Assembly: GCA_019119305.1 (NCBI GenBank)
Contig: DWXH01000040.1
Span: 124,001-188,000 of the forward strand
From: Candidatus Alistipes merdigallinarum
GTDB taxonomy: Bacteria > Bacteroidota > Bacteroidia > Bacteroidales > Rikenellaceae
Direction: 5' to 3'
DNA: 64,000 bases
The notes below the pieces were generated by a model. It was not told where the DNA came from. It did not search any database and was given only the letters and a program-made list of their open reading frames with translations. Positions 17,734 through 26,978 of the stretch are shown here, one piece after another (position 1 is the stretch's first letter; each line of letters opens with the position of its first letter). The position numbers were made by a program, and so were the translations under genes.

Positions 17734-18384
17734 ATGAAAAAAGTATATTTCGTCACCGGAATCGACACCGATGCCGGTAAAAGCGTCGTTACCGGAATTC
17801 TGGCCCGCGAGTGGAATGCACGCGGAAACCGGACCATCACCCAGAAATTCATCCAGACCGGCTGTACCGAACGCTCCGAAGACATCGAAGTACACCGCAG
17901 AATCATGGGATGCGGTTTATTGCCCGAAGACCTCGACGGAACAACCTGTCCGATCCTGTTCACCTATCCGGCATCGCCCCATTTAGCCGCACGGATCGAC
18001 CATCGGACAATCGACCTCTCGCTCGTCGGGAAAAGTACCGAAAAGCTGCTGCAACACTACGATACGGTGCTGCTCGAAGGTGCCGGTGGATTGTTCGTTC
18101 CCATCGACGGGCTCTACAACACGATCGACTACATTGCCGAACACCACCTGCCGGTTATTTTAGTTACTACTCCCCGATTGGGAAGCATCAACCACACGAT
18201 CCTCAGTCTGGAGGCCTGTCGCACCCGGAACATCGAGGTCGCTGCCGTTGTCTACAACCTCTACCCCGAAAAGGATGGCCCCATAACCGAAGATACTCGC
18301 GAATACCTGAAAATGTACTTGAAAACTTTCCATCCCGACACAGCATGGCTCGAAACGAACGATCGTCTCGAACTTTTTGAGTAA
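17734..18384 (+). CDS. bioD: ATP-dependent dethiobiotin synthetase
   Basis: A 216-residue enzyme that closes the ureido ring of dethiobiotin from diaminopelargonate, CO2 and ATP, the step before BioB. The P-loop GIDTDAGKS sits at residues 9-17. Also visible are the VLLEGAGGLFVPID segment and LVTTPRLGSINHTILS of the BioD family. The start at 17734 (MKKVYFVTGIDT) is chosen from the promoter position. Divergent bioB adjoins, but bioA, bioF, bioC and bioH are not in the window. Confidence 0.95.
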   Translation: MKKVYFVTGIDTDAGKSVVTGILAREWNARGNRTITQKFIQTGCTERSEDIEVHRRIMGCGLLPEDLDGTTCPILFTYPASPHLAARIDHRTIDLSLVGKSTEKLLQHYDTVLLEGAGGLFVPIDGLYNTIDYIAEHHLPVILVTTPRLGSINHTILSLEACRTRNIEVAAVVYNLYPEKDGPITEDTREYLKMYLKTFHPDTAWLETNDRLELFE

Positions 18385-18499
18385 AGCGCCGTGTTGGATC
18401 GTAAACGAGACAATTTGTTCCCGATCCAACTGCTGATTTACCAGAAAGAAGCCCACCCGCAGATTCGTCGGCAACACGATCTTTTAGAATAAAAACAAG

Positions 18500-18540
18500 A
18501 AGAGGCGGAAACTCCCAATCGAGTGTTCCGCCTCTTTCTT
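18500..18540 (+). terminator. Bidirectional terminator between bioD and hppA
   Basis: AAGAGGCGGAA at 18500-18510 pairs with TTCCGCCTCTT at 18526-18536, extended by ACTC/GAGT across a CCAATC loop. T-rich sequence follows on the plus strand, so it can end both convergent transcripts. Confidence 0.87.
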
Positions 18541-18596
18541 ATTTTGGTTTCAAGCAAACCGAGCCTTTCGACCCGCTGCCCTCATCCGACCGTTCG

Positions 18597-20804
18597 TTAG
18601 AACAGACTTCCCCAAACGGTCAGTCCGGCTACGACGATCGAAACCATACTCATCAGTTTGATCAAAATATTCAGTGAAGGTCCAGAGGTATCCTTGAACG
18701 GATCACCTACCGTGTCGCCCACGACGGTCGCCTTGTGGTTGTCAGACCCTTTTCCACCGAAGTTACCCTCTTCGATATACTTCTTGGCATTATCCCAAGC
18801 TCCTCCCGAGTTGGCCATAAAGACCGCCAAAACGAAACCTGCACTCAAACTACCGATCAACAGTCCCATCACACCGGCAACACCGAAAATGAAACCGACT
18901 GCAATCGGAACCACAATCGCCAACAGCGACGGGAACAGCATCTCCCGTTGAGCCCCTTTCGTCGATATCTCCACGCAACGTGCATAATCGGGAGTCGCCT
19001 CACCCTGCAGGATTCCTTTGATTTCACGGAACTGACGGCGCACCTCGTTCACCATACTCTGAGCAGCACGTCCCACGGCATTCATCGTCAATCCGCAGAA
19101 CAGGAAGGCCATCATGGCCCCGATAAACGCCCCGACCAAAACGTTCGGATTCATCAGTGTTACTTGGAAGTAATCCATCACATCCAAAATATTGGCCTGC
19201 TCAACCGCCTTTACGGTTCCATCGGCCAGCTCCATCGTCGTCTGCCCGATATGCTGCATTCCGATCTTCACCTCCTCGATATACGAAGCCAACAGCGCCA
19301 ACGCCGTCAACGCCGCCGAACCGATAGCAAATCCCTTACCGGTCGCAGCCGTAGTATTACCCAGCGCATCGAGAGCATCGGTACGTTTACGTACTTCCGG
19401 ATTGAGACCGCTCATCTCGGCATTTCCTCCGGCATTGTCGGCGATCGGCCCGTAAGCATCCGTTGCCAACGTAATACCCAGCGTCGACAGCATACCGACC
19501 GCTGCTATACCGATTCCATAGAGTCCCTTGCTGATGTTGCCGGCCGAGATCATATTCTCCACATCGAATCCTGTCGCACACAGATAAGAGAGAATGATCG
19601 CTACGGCGATCGTCACCACCGGAATGGCAGTCGAGATCATACCCATACCGATTCCCGAAATGATCACCGTCGCAGGTCCGGTTTCGGCACTCTGTGCGAT
19701 TTTCCGGGTCGGTTTATAGGAGTGAGAGGTATAGTATTCGGTCGACTGTCCGATGATGATACCGGCAACCAGTCCGACGATAACCGAGAACGAAAGGCCC
19801 AACCAGTTATCGATCTGAAGCGCATGTAAAATAACGAATGTGAAGATCGCAATCAATATGGAACTACCGTTGACCCCTACCCCGAGCGCACCGAGCAGCT
19901 GTTTCATCGAAGCACCCTCTTTGGTCCGCACAAAGAAGATTCCGAGTACGGAGAGCAGGATACCCACTGCTGCGATCAACATCGGAGCAAGCACCGCCTC
20001 CATCTGCATCCCTCCGGCGAAAGCCGCTGCTCCGAGTGCCGCCGTTGCCAGGATCGAACCGCAATAACTTTCATACAAGTCGGCACCCATACCGGCTACG
20101 TCACCGACGTTGTCGCCCACGTTATCGGCAATCGTTGCCGGGTTACGCGGGTCGTCTTCCGGAATACCGGCTTCGACTTTCCCGACCAAGTCGGCTCCCA
20201 CATCGGCAGCCTTCGTATAGATACCGCCACCCACACGGGCGAAAAGTGCCTGTGTCGAGGCACCCATACCGAAAGTCAGCATCGTAGTGGTAATGACCAT
20301 CAGTTTCTGATCACCTGTAGCATCGATAAAGTGATCGAGAATCAGATACCAAACCGAAATGTCGAGCAGGCCGAGACCGACCACAACAAGTCCCATTACC
20401 GCACCGCTTCGGAAAGCCACTTTCAACCCTTTGTTGAGGGATTTACTGGCGGCATGAGCCGTCCTGGCCGAAGCATAGGTCGCTGTACGCATCCCGATAA
20501 AACCGGCTAATCCCGAAAAGAAACCTCCCGTCATGAATGCAAAAGGAACCCACGGATTCTGCACCCCCAAGCCATACGCCAGAAATGCGAAAAACAGAAC
20601 CAATATTACAAATACGATCGCTACGACCCGATACTGTTGCTTCAGATAGGCCATTGCCCCTTTTCGCACATGCGAAGCGATCTCTTGCATCCGAGGAGTC
20701 CCTTCACTCTCTCGCATCATGGCGCGGAAAAAATACCACGCAAATCCCAGCGCCACCAAAGAGGCCACCGGAACCAGCCAAAAAATAGACGGAATGTTAC
20801 TCAT
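18597..20804 (-). CDS. hppA: Membrane-bound, K+-dependent ion-translocating pyrophosphatase
   Basis: A 735-residue polytopic membrane enzyme that couples pyrophosphate hydrolysis to pumping H+ or Na+. The catalytic loops are intact: [11 protein letters not shown] (201-211), the [19 protein letters not shown] region (217-235) and a later [31 protein letters not shown] stretch. In the last, the two residues that set potassium dependence read Ala and Gly (NTTAATGKG, 483-491), as in K+-dependent members. K+-independent forms have Lys and Thr there. Bacteroidetes members may pump Na+ or both ions. Which applies here cannot be read by eye. It uses the terminator shared with bioD. Confidence 0.95.
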   Translation of the reverse strand: MSNIPSIFWLVPVASLVALGFAWYFFRAMMRESEGTPRMQEIASHVRKGAMAYLKQQYRVVAIVFVILVLFFAFLAYGLGVQNPWVPFAFMTGGFFSGLAGFIGMRTATYASARTAHAASKSLNKGLKVAFRSGAVMGLVVVGLGLLDISVWYLILDHFIDATGDQKLMVITTTMLTFGMGASTQALFARVGGGIYTKAADVGADLVGKVEAGIPEDDPRNPATIADNVGDNVGDVAGMGADLYESYCGSILATAALGAAAFAGGMQMEAVLAPMLIAAVGILLSVLGIFFVRTKEGASMKQLLGALGVGVNGSSILIAIFTFVILHALQIDNWLGLSFSVIVGLVAGIIIGQSTEYYTSHSYKPTRKIAQSAETGPATVIISGIGMGMISTAIPVVTIAVAIILSYLCATGFDVENMISAGNISKGLYGIGIAAVGMLSTLGITLATDAYGPIADNAGGNAEMSGLNPEVRKRTDALDALGNTTAATGKGFAIGSAALTALALLASYIEEVKIGMQHIGQTTMELADGTVKAVEQANILDVMDYFQVTLMNPNVLVGAFIGAMMAFLFCGLTMNAVGRAAQSMVNEVRRQFREIKGILQGEATPDYARCVEISTKGAQREMLFPSLLAIVVPIAVGFIFGVAGVMGLLIGSLSAGFVLAVFMANSGGAWDNAKKYIEEGNFGGKGSDNHKATVVGDTVGDPFKDTSGPSLNILIKLMSMVSIVVAGLTVWGSLF

Positions 20805-20946
20805 AACGGTAAAAAAAGATTAAGTTATAGTTTTAAATAGAGATTAAATTCAAATTCTCAACCACCCCCTCTCCATACACCGAAACGGCGCACGCTCAAA
20901 AACAAAAATTTAGATCGTAAAGTTACAAAATATTGTACGATAAACC

Positions 20947-20954
20947 TATCTTTG
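20947..20954 (+). promoter_or_regulatory. -7 element before the RNA methyltransferase gene
   Basis: TATCTTTG, an exact TAnnTTTG match, 24 bases before the ATG at 20979. It overlaps a possible TTG start at 20952, arguing against that start. Confidence 0.5.
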
Positions 20955-20978
20955 CATTATAAATATTTCTTAAAAATT

Positions 20979-21518
20979 ATGAAAAAAATTCCAAATGACG
21001 CATTGGGTCGCATCTCACCCGAAGAGTTCATCCGAATGGAGCGCTGCCCGGTGGTGGTCGTATTGGACAACATACGGAGTATGAACAACGTGGGATCGTT
21101 TTTCCGGACAGGTGATGCATTCGCCATCGAACGGATCATCCTCTGCGGCATCACCGGAACCCCTCCGGACCGAGAGATCCACAAAACGGCGCTCGGTGCC
21201 GAACTCACCGTCCCCTGGGAGTACCAGAAGTCGACTCTCGAAGCCGTCGGGCAGCTCAAGGCAGAAAATTACACGCTGCTGGCCGTAGAACAGGTCGAAG
21301 GTGCCGTATCGCTCGACTGCTGGAAGCTCGATTCCGATTTCCGCATCGCCCTGATATTCGGCAACGAAGTGGAGGGCGTACAGCAATCCGTCGTCGACCT
21401 GTGCGACGGGGCGATCGAAATTCCCCAGATGGGAACCAAACATTCGCTAAATGTATCCGTCTCCGGAGGTACCGTACTTTGGGAAGCGTTCCGTCAATGG
21501 CGGCAATCAAAAAAATAA
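20979..21518 (+). CDS. TrmH/SpoU-family RNA 2'-O-methyltransferase
   Basis: A 179-residue SPOUT methyltransferase. The three family motifs are present: NIRSMNNVGSFFRTGDAF near the N-terminus, IALIFGNEVEGVQ in the middle and the SLNVSVSGGTVLWE knot motif near the C-terminus. It lacks the N-terminal extension of RlmB, so it may modify tRNA or rRNA. The specific target is not readable. The start at 20979 (MKKIPNDALG) is used because TTG at 20952 is inside a -7 element. The HXXEE pseudogene starts 4 bases after its stop. Confidence 0.9.
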   Translation: MKKIPNDALGRISPEEFIRMERCPVVVVLDNIRSMNNVGSFFRTGDAFAIERIILCGITGTPPDREIHKTALGAELTVPWEYQKSTLEAVGQLKAENYTLLAVEQVEGAVSLDCWKLDSDFRIALIFGNEVEGVQQSVVDLCDGAIEIPQMGTKHSLNVSVSGGTVLWEAFRQWRQSKK

Positions 21519-21522
21519 CCGG

Positions 21523-22061
21523 ATGATCTCTTCCGAAACACCTGTACAGCTGCTATTCCTGTTGATATTTATCCTCCACGAGTGTGAAGAAATTTTCACG
21601 TTCCTACGATGTGGATACGGCGAAACGGAACCGACCTCTCCCGCCGATTCCCTTTTACACAGCGGTTTGTCCTCCATGCAAAAAAACTATCTACCACCGG
21701 GTTTGCCCTGATTGCTGCCGAAGAATTTTTCCTGCTGGTCGGAGCCACTCTGGTCTCAAATCAATGGGATGTTGCAGCGGTCTGGCTCTCTCTTTTTCTG
21801 GCTTTTTCATTTCATCTGGTCGTACATGTCGTCCAATGTCTGACCGTCCGCCGGTACATACCCGGAATCGTGTCGGCGCTCATCGCCATACCCTTCTGCA
21901 CAATCGTCATAACCCGAACGACCGATGTCTATTCGACAGGAACAATACTCCTATACACAGCCGCAGGGTCGGTCGTTGCAGGAACCAATCTAATCCTGCT
22001 CCATCGGTGGGTTACGAAACGCGCTACCGTCCATGACAATCGATCCGATACCCAACAGTAA
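21523..22061 (+). pseudogene. HXXEE-domain membrane protein, frameshifted
   Basis: The first frame (from ATG 21523) begins with a hydrophobic stretch and the HECEE motif that names the HXXEE family, then goes out of register and ends at 21711. The second frame (visible from ATG 21609) continues with MWIRRNGTDLSRRFP, KKLSTTGFALIAAEEFFLLVG and three more hydrophobic helices to 22061. Together the two pieces give a complete HXXEE protein of about 178 residues, so the gene has lost one base, probably between 21590 and 21610. No homopolymer or slippery heptamer in frame was seen, so recoding is unlikely. A sequencing or assembly error cannot be excluded. Confidence 0.75.
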
Positions 22062-22090
22062 CCCGACCTGCATAAAAATTCAAAAAAATC

Positions 22091-22122
22091 GTTGTCCTTT
22101 GTAAATTATAATCCTACATTTG
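22091..22122 (+). promoter_or_regulatory. panB promoter
   Basis: GTTG at 22091-22094, a 20-base spacer and TACATTTG at 22115-22122, 22 bases before the panB ATG. The -7 element is an exact match and the -33 differs by one base. Confidence 0.55.
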
Positions 22123-22144
22123 TCCGACCAAACGTTTTTCTATC

Positions 22145-22960
22145 ATGTCAACCGATAACAAAACCCGAGTGGTTACCACCTATCGTCTCCAGGAGATGAA
22201 AGCACGGGGTGAAAAGATATCCATGCTGACCGCTTACGACTATTCGATGGCCCGCATCATCGATGCTGCAGGAATCGACGTCATCCTTGTCGGCGATTCA
22301 GCCGCCAACGTCATGGCCGGATACGAAACGACCGTTCCCATGTCGCTCGAACACATGATCTACCATGCCCGAAGCGTCACCCGTGCCGTAAAACGCGCCT
22401 TAGTGGTTGTCGACATGCCGTTCGGAACCTATCAGGGCAACTCAAAAGAGGCGTTGGCCTCCGCCATACGCATCATGAAGGAGTCGGAAGCCGATGCCAT
22501 CAAACTGGAGGGAGGAGAAGAGATACTCGAATCGGTACAGCGGATCCTGACAGCCGGCATTCCCGTCATGGGCCATTTAGGTCTGACACCGCAATCGATT
22601 CACAAATACGGGACATACAGCGTCCGGGCCAAAGAGAAAGAGGAGGCCGACAAACTGGTGCGCGACGCCCATCTGCTCGAAGAGGTAGGCTGTTTCGGAG
22701 TCGTCCTCGAAAAAATCCCGGCGGAACTCGGCAGACGAGTAAGCTCCGAGCTCACCATTCCCACGATCGGGATAGGAGCCGGGAACGGAACCGACGGGCA
22801 AGTGCTGGTCATCCACGACATGTTGGGAATCAACAATGAATTCTCACCCCGCTTCCTGCGCCGCTATGCCGATTTGTATACGGTCATCACACAAGGGGTC
22901 AGTCAATACATCGACGATGTGAAAAGCGGAGATTTTCCGAACGAAAAGGAGCAATATTGA
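22145..22960 (+). CDS. panB: 3-methyl-2-oxobutanoate hydroxymethyltransferase
   Basis: A 271-residue enzyme of pantothenate (coenzyme A) synthesis that transfers a hydroxymethyl group from methylene-tetrahydrofolate to ketoisovalerate. Family features are [33 protein letters not shown] near the N-terminus (metal-binding Asp of DS), the VDMPFGTYQ segment, KLEGGEE and GHLGLTPQS, and [18 protein letters not shown] near the C-terminus. Length is normal. It has its own promoter and a strong terminator. panC and panD are not in the window. Confidence 0.96.
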   Translation: MSTDNKTRVVTTYRLQEMKARGEKISMLTAYDYSMARIIDAAGIDVILVGDSAANVMAGYETTVPMSLEHMIYHARSVTRAVKRALVVVDMPFGTYQGNSKEALASAIRIMKESEADAIKLEGGEEILESVQRILTAGIPVMGHLGLTPQSIHKYGTYSVRAKEKEEADKLVRDAHLLEEVGCFGVVLEKIPAELGRRVSSELTIPTIGIGAGNGTDGQVLVIHDMLGINNEFSPRFLRRYADLYTVITQGVSQYIDDVKSGDFPNEKEQY

Positions 22961-23138
22961 TCACGTTTTATCCGGGTTCATCTGCTGGTGAAATAACCGA
23001 AGGTTTCCAATACACAAAAAGCATAGACAAATAGAACCGGTTTTCCCCAGAATTTCACCCGACCAATCCTGAATAAATCTATAATCTGAATCCGTTTACA
23101 ATCCGACTCGAATCGATAGACAAAATCTTTACAAACTA

Positions 23139-23172
23139 AAAGGAGGGAACCTGCAGGTTCCCTCCTTTTCAA
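23139..23172 (+). terminator. Terminator after panB, shared with the BACON genes
   Basis: AAGGAGGGAACC at 23140-23151 and GGTTCCCTCCTT at 23156-23167 form a perfect hairpin across TGCA, followed by TTCAACTTTTTT. The A-rich left flank makes it work for the minus strand too. Confidence 0.88.
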
Positions 23173-23218
23173 CTTTTTTATTAAACACTACGGACTTTCG
23201 TCCACGCCATTATGCCGA

Positions 23219-25174
23219 CTAAAAAACAGGCATCGCATAGGCTCCCGATCCGCATGAATAGCCGACCCAAATACCGGACGACGGAACATTCCGATATGTA
23301 TCGGTTATATAATCCACATAGGTCACACCCGTATGTACCATCTCTTCAACAATAATTTTCCCCTCAGAGAAAGGCTCGATTCCGTCGGCTGACGCACAAC
23401 TATACAGTTGGTCGTCCAAAGCATAAATCATCACGAACTGCTTTGCTGTAGCGTCATAAGCCACAGAGACATTCTTAACCCATTCGCTCGCTTCATAAAC
23501 CAAACCTTGCTCTACAAAATTGATTTCAGATACCGGAGAGGTTGCCACATAAACGTTATGATTCTTGATATAATAGAGATACAGCGACCCGTCCAATTCA
23601 ATCAATGACGAAACCGTCACACCGGTTACGACGTTGTCTGCCACGATCGCCCAACCTTCGTCGTAAGCCGTCGACGAAGCAAGTACGATTTTTTGATTTT
23701 CTCCATCGGCCGACAATGCTGCATAATATGTTCCATCCGAAGCCTGAGTCATAACGAGATTCTTTGCTCTGAGCAACCCATACGTTGCATCGAACTTCGC
23801 CATATTCAATGAATAGAATCCGGTCGGTGCACTCCAACTCTTTCCTCCGTCCGTAGAGCGGGACCAAACGACATTCGAGTAATCTTGGGCTACGAAGCTG
23901 GCAAATCCGCCAGAGCCTTGTTCAGCATACACTCCGTTATAAGACAACGAAATGAACCGTTCCGTCGACTCTTCGTTCAAAAATCCTTCCGCAATGTCAT
24001 CCGATTCTTCCGGCGTACCCCAAATTCCGGTTCCGGCATCACCCGTAAACAGAACCAAATAATCTCCTGCAGGCAGATGAGTCGCATTGTCTGTCAAGTA
24101 GAACCACCAATCCTCCGATCCATCACCCGTATAAGGAACGGTCATAATCGGATTTTTGGCTACGGTCGTCTTATAATCAGTATCCCACGCATACAGCGTA
24201 GCCGTCACAGCTCCGCCTCCATAGCCTCTGAGACACAACTCGGCATAAGCGATCGTCGCCTTGAATCTCATGCCCCACGTACCTTCGGAAAAATCATATT
24301 TTTCAGAACCCCAATGCCGGTCATCCGTGTTGTCCAAAATAGCATACCACCATCCTGTCCCATTATACATATGGGTCTCCTCCTGTACTTTAGAAGGCGT
24401 AGATTTTATAAATATTGCATCGATCGTCTCTGCATCGCGTTGTATGTATTGAACATTTCCCAATATGTCTGCACCTTCATACGTTGCATAATATTCAACA
24501 TCCGACAGTGGACGACCCTTCTGGTTGACTACCACTTCGACCGATTCACCGTTATCTGCAACGAATTCGATCGTCGCCGACCGATCCTTGCTCCGGCTAT
24601 TAGCAGCAACCATAAACGACAAATCGGACTCCTCCATCGTCGCTTTACTCTCCGTATCCGTCGCCTCAGTAATCCACGGATCGCCCGACTGTACGATCTG
24701 ATATTCGTAACCGATATTCGCAGCCACATGCACCACAACAACCGTATCGCGATAATCCAACTGATGTTCTAATTGTTCGATAATAATACCCTCCTGCGTT
24801 TTTTGCGTTACGGTCAAAGTTTTAGTCTGCGAACCGCACGTAATCGTTACGGTAGCTTTCCGCTCTTCCGTATAAGAGGTATTTTTCCCGACAGACATAT
24901 TCAATGTCGTAACACCTTCTTTTCCACTGGTCGGGGTTGCAGTCAACCAACCTTGTTCGCCCGAAAGATAGTCAACTTTCAATGTCCAGGCCCCGGGAGC
25001 CTCCAATGTAAAACTTTTAGCCCCTCCTAAAACTAAAATATCCCATGTCGTCACCTCTTCCTGATCGGAAGTGGACAACGAAAATTCATACGACGATGAT
25101 GCATCATCCTTTTCGCACGCCCAAAACAGGCCTGCCATGATCATCGTCAAACTTAACAATACAAGTTTTCTCAT
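23219..25174 (-). CDS. BACON-domain lipoprotein with Asp-box beta-propeller-like region
   Basis: A 651-residue exported lipoprotein (MRKLVLLSLTMIMAGLFWAC, lipobox Cys20). Residues about 35-125 form a BACON-type Ig-like domain (FTLEAPGAWTLKVDY, WLTATPTSGKEGVTTLNMSV, KTLTVTQK), and 130-220 a second, weaker one ending VVVNQKG. The rest is a strand-rich region with WSRSTDGGKSWSAP near residue 440, an Asp-box of the SxDxGxxW kind found in sialidase-like propellers. No catalytic sialidase Arg triad was clear, so hydrolytic activity is not claimed. It follows, 47 bases on, the EEP lipoprotein gene with the same type of N-terminal BACON unit. Together they suggest a secreted pair acting on a glycan-bearing substrate. 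That function is inference. Confidence 0.75.
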   Translation of the reverse strand: MRKLVLLSLTMIMAGLFWACEKDDASSSYEFSLSTSDQEEVTTWDILVLGGAKSFTLEAPGAWTLKVDYLSGEQGWLTATPTSGKEGVTTLNMSVGKNTSYTEERKATVTITCGSQTKTLTVTQKTQEGIIIEQLEHQLDYRDTVVVVHVAANIGYEYQIVQSGDPWITEATDTESKATMEESDLSFMVAANSRSKDRSATIEFVADNGESVEVVVNQKGRPLSDVEYYATYEGADILGNVQYIQRDAETIDAIFIKSTPSKVQEETHMYNGTGWWYAILDNTDDRHWGSEKYDFSEGTWGMRFKATIAYAELCLRGYGGGAVTATLYAWDTDYKTTVAKNPIMTVPYTGDGSEDWWFYLTDNATHLPAGDYLVLFTGDAGTGIWGTPEESDDIAEGFLNEESTERFISLSYNGVYAEQGSGGFASFVAQDYSNVVWSRSTDGGKSWSAPTGFYSLNMAKFDATYGLLRAKNLVMTQASDGTYYAALSADGENQKIVLASSTAYDEGWAIVADNVVTGVTVSSLIELDGSLYLYYIKNHNVYVATSPVSEINFVEQGLVYEASEWVKNVSVAYDATAKQFVMIYALDDQLYSCASADGIEPFSEGKIIVEEMVHTGVTYVDYITDTYRNVPSSGIWVGYSCGSGAYAMPVF

Positions 25175-25221
25175 AACTTTTAGTTTTTAGGTGAATAATC
25201 TTTATTGTAGCATATTATAAG

Positions 25222-26565
25222 TCAATCTCTGCCCAATCGGAAAGTAACAAAAAGACCCTTGTGATCGCTCGGCCACCGTTCTCCTGCAGGCAACAGAATG
25301 GGATCCATCGTATCTTCCTCAACCCGCTGGCTTCGCAGAATTGTACCCTTGGGTCCGACTAATTTGACATCTTGCAAAGACAAAGCCTCATGCGGATAAT
25401 AATACACAAAATCGATCCGATCTCTTTCATCAGCAGTCGCAGCCCATGCCAAACTTTCAATTGGAACATCTTTATTATCTGCCGGCCATGTAAAACCGGG
25501 ACAGGTTATCGGGTCCGGATACTTTTCCCGATATGCATCGACAAAACCGGCCGCATACAACGCGTTCGAAGATTGCCATGCAACGACACACCCGTTGTGA
25601 TCCCACAAATTTTTCGTATTCTCCTGCCAATCCAAATGAGAAGGTTCATTCAAATCCCCTGCAAAAAAGACCAATGCCCCATTTTCGATCTCGCTACGTG
25701 CATCGGCAATCATCTGCCGGACTGACTCCGGACGCCCCGAGAGTTCATTTCGGGAGAGAATTTCTGCCACATCCGTTTTAGGGCCATCCGGCATTTTACT
25801 CCAACCGCTGTCGCCTCCCCCATCGTTGTACCCTCGCGGATAATAACATGAATAGTATATATATTGTGCATGTGCCGGATAGATTACAACCCGGCGCTCC
25901 CCAACCCGGCAGACCCCTTTAAACATAAAGGTATTTATCCGGCTGGCCTCCTCAATAACGTACTTAGAGAGTAACGCACGTCCGTCCACGGTTTTCTGAT
26001 AATAGACCAATCCTATTTGCTTCAACGTGTCAATCAATCGAAGCATGGTCGCTCCGTTCCCCGACTTATACAACTCACAAAATGTTGCGAAATCGGGCTT
26101 CAGTGCCACGATCTGATCGACCAAAGCTTCGAATGCACCGGGTACATTTTTGCACTCTTGCCACAAATTCAGTTGAAAAAACGACAACTCCTGTGCAGGC
26201 ATTTTTTTCTGCACAATCTTTTTCATTCTAACTGCATCTCCACAAACCGCCACAACCCGTGCAATTCGTTCTCCATTACTACGATCGGCCCTTTCCACCT
26301 TAAAGGTCACTTCCGTCACTCCCTCCGCTCCTTTTTCAGGAGTAACTGACATCCAATTCCGATCCTCTGATTCGTAATCGATCCGCAACGACCAAGAATC
26401 GGGGGCCTCTATCGTAAAACACATCTCCGCGCCGGACTCATCGACATACCATGTCTGTTCGTCAAAACGGAACGTACTTGCATTTTCTCCGCTCTCACCT
26501 TTGCTTTCACAGCACATGAATGTCCATAATATTACGATAAAAAAGTATCGAAATATTTTTTTCAT
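25222..26565 (-). CDS. Secreted BACON + endonuclease/exonuclease/phosphatase (EEP) protein
   Basis: A 447-residue protein with a signal sequence and a weak lipobox (MKKIFRYFFIVILWTFMC). Residues 30-120 are a BACON-like unit closely similar to that of the following gene (FTIEAPDSWSLRIDYESEDRNWMSVTP). Residues 125-447 have the complete EEP active-site set: Asn133 (QLNLWQ), Glu164 (FCELYK), His232 (PAHAQ), Asp304 and Asn306 (FFAGDLNEP), Asp382 or Asp385 (DRIDFVY) and Ser433-Asp434-His435. The fold covers nucleases, phosphatases and sphingomyelinases. The substrate cannot be read from sequence, but the secreted context favours a lipid or phosphoester target outside the cell. It is the first gene of the BACON pair. 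Confidence 0.8.
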   Translation of the reverse strand: MKKIFRYFFIVILWTFMCCESKGESGENASTFRFDEQTWYVDESGAEMCFTIEAPDSWSLRIDYESEDRNWMSVTPEKGAEGVTEVTFKVERADRSNGERIARVVAVCGDAVRMKKIVQKKMPAQELSFFQLNLWQECKNVPGAFEALVDQIVALKPDFATFCELYKSGNGATMLRLIDTLKQIGLVYYQKTVDGRALLSKYVIEEASRINTFMFKGVCRVGERRVVIYPAHAQYIYYSCYYPRGYNDGGGDSGWSKMPDGPKTDVAEILSRNELSGRPESVRQMIADARSEIENGALVFFAGDLNEPSHLDWQENTKNLWDHNGCVVAWQSSNALYAAGFVDAYREKYPDPITCPGFTWPADNKDVPIESLAWAATADERDRIDFVYYYPHEALSLQDVKLVGPKGTILRSQRVEEDTMDPILLPAGERWPSDHKGLFVTFRLGRD

Positions 26566-26696
26566 AAAAAATAATTACATGCGACAACCGTAAAAATAAA
26601 AAATAAACTTCATCCTATCAACATCTTTCACAAAAAAACACATTTATTTAACATTTGGGCGACTGTATTCGGAGGGGCTATTCATCCGGTCACAGA
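26566..26696. other. A/T-rich divergent intergenic stretch
   Basis: Between the EEP gene and the riboswitch promoter. It is A-rich on the plus strand and shows no clear -7 element for the minus-strand gene by eye. Confidence 0.4.
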
Positions 26697-26727
26697 TTCG
26701 AACGATACCATTTTTTGCCTATCTTTG
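26697..26727 (+). promoter_or_regulatory. Promoter of the riboswitch-carboxylase transcript
   Basis: TTCG at 26697-26700, a 19-base spacer and TATCTTTG at 26720-26727 (exact -7 match). Transcription should begin near 26735, at the start of the cobalamin aptamer. Confidence 0.65.
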
Positions 26728-26737
26728 CGCCGGATCG

Positions 26738-26911
26738 GTTCTCCCCCCTCTCTCCGGAGGAAAGATGAAAAGGGAACTCGGGTGAAATCCCCGGACTGCC
26801 CCGCAGCTGTATTGTTCCATCAACGTTCCGAACGTCATCGCCACTGGTCGTAACGACCGGGAAGGTGTCGGAACGGGAACGAGTCAGAAGACCTGCCGCT
26901 TCCGTTTTTTG
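26738..26911 (+). promoter_or_regulatory. Cobalamin (vitamin B12) riboswitch
   Basis: An adenosylcobalamin-type aptamer. Conserved segments appear in the right order: GGTGAAATCC (about 26780-26790) with GACTGCCCCGCAGCTGTA after it, GCCACTG at 26840-26846, GGGAAGG at 26859-26865, and the B12 box GAGTCAGAAGACCTGCCG at 26881-26898. A hairpin AACGGGA (26872-26878) with TTCCGTT (26900-26906), followed by four more T, overlaps the B12 box. It might be a terminator alternative to the aptamer. The next genes are a small ORF and the three-gene acyl-CoA carboxylase operon. Propionyl-CoA made or consumed there is linked to the B12-dependent methylmalonyl-CoA mutase. Confidence 0.88.
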
Positions 26912-26978
26912 CTCCAGAGTCTCGAGGGTAGGACCACAGAGTACCGAAATGTAATTATTAACGAATCAAAAGATCGGC

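Noticed and set aside
23219..25174. Calling the Asp-box BACON protein an active sialidase
   Set aside because: Only one clear Asp-box was seen and no arginine triad or nucleophile Tyr/Glu pair, so only a propeller-like region is claimed.
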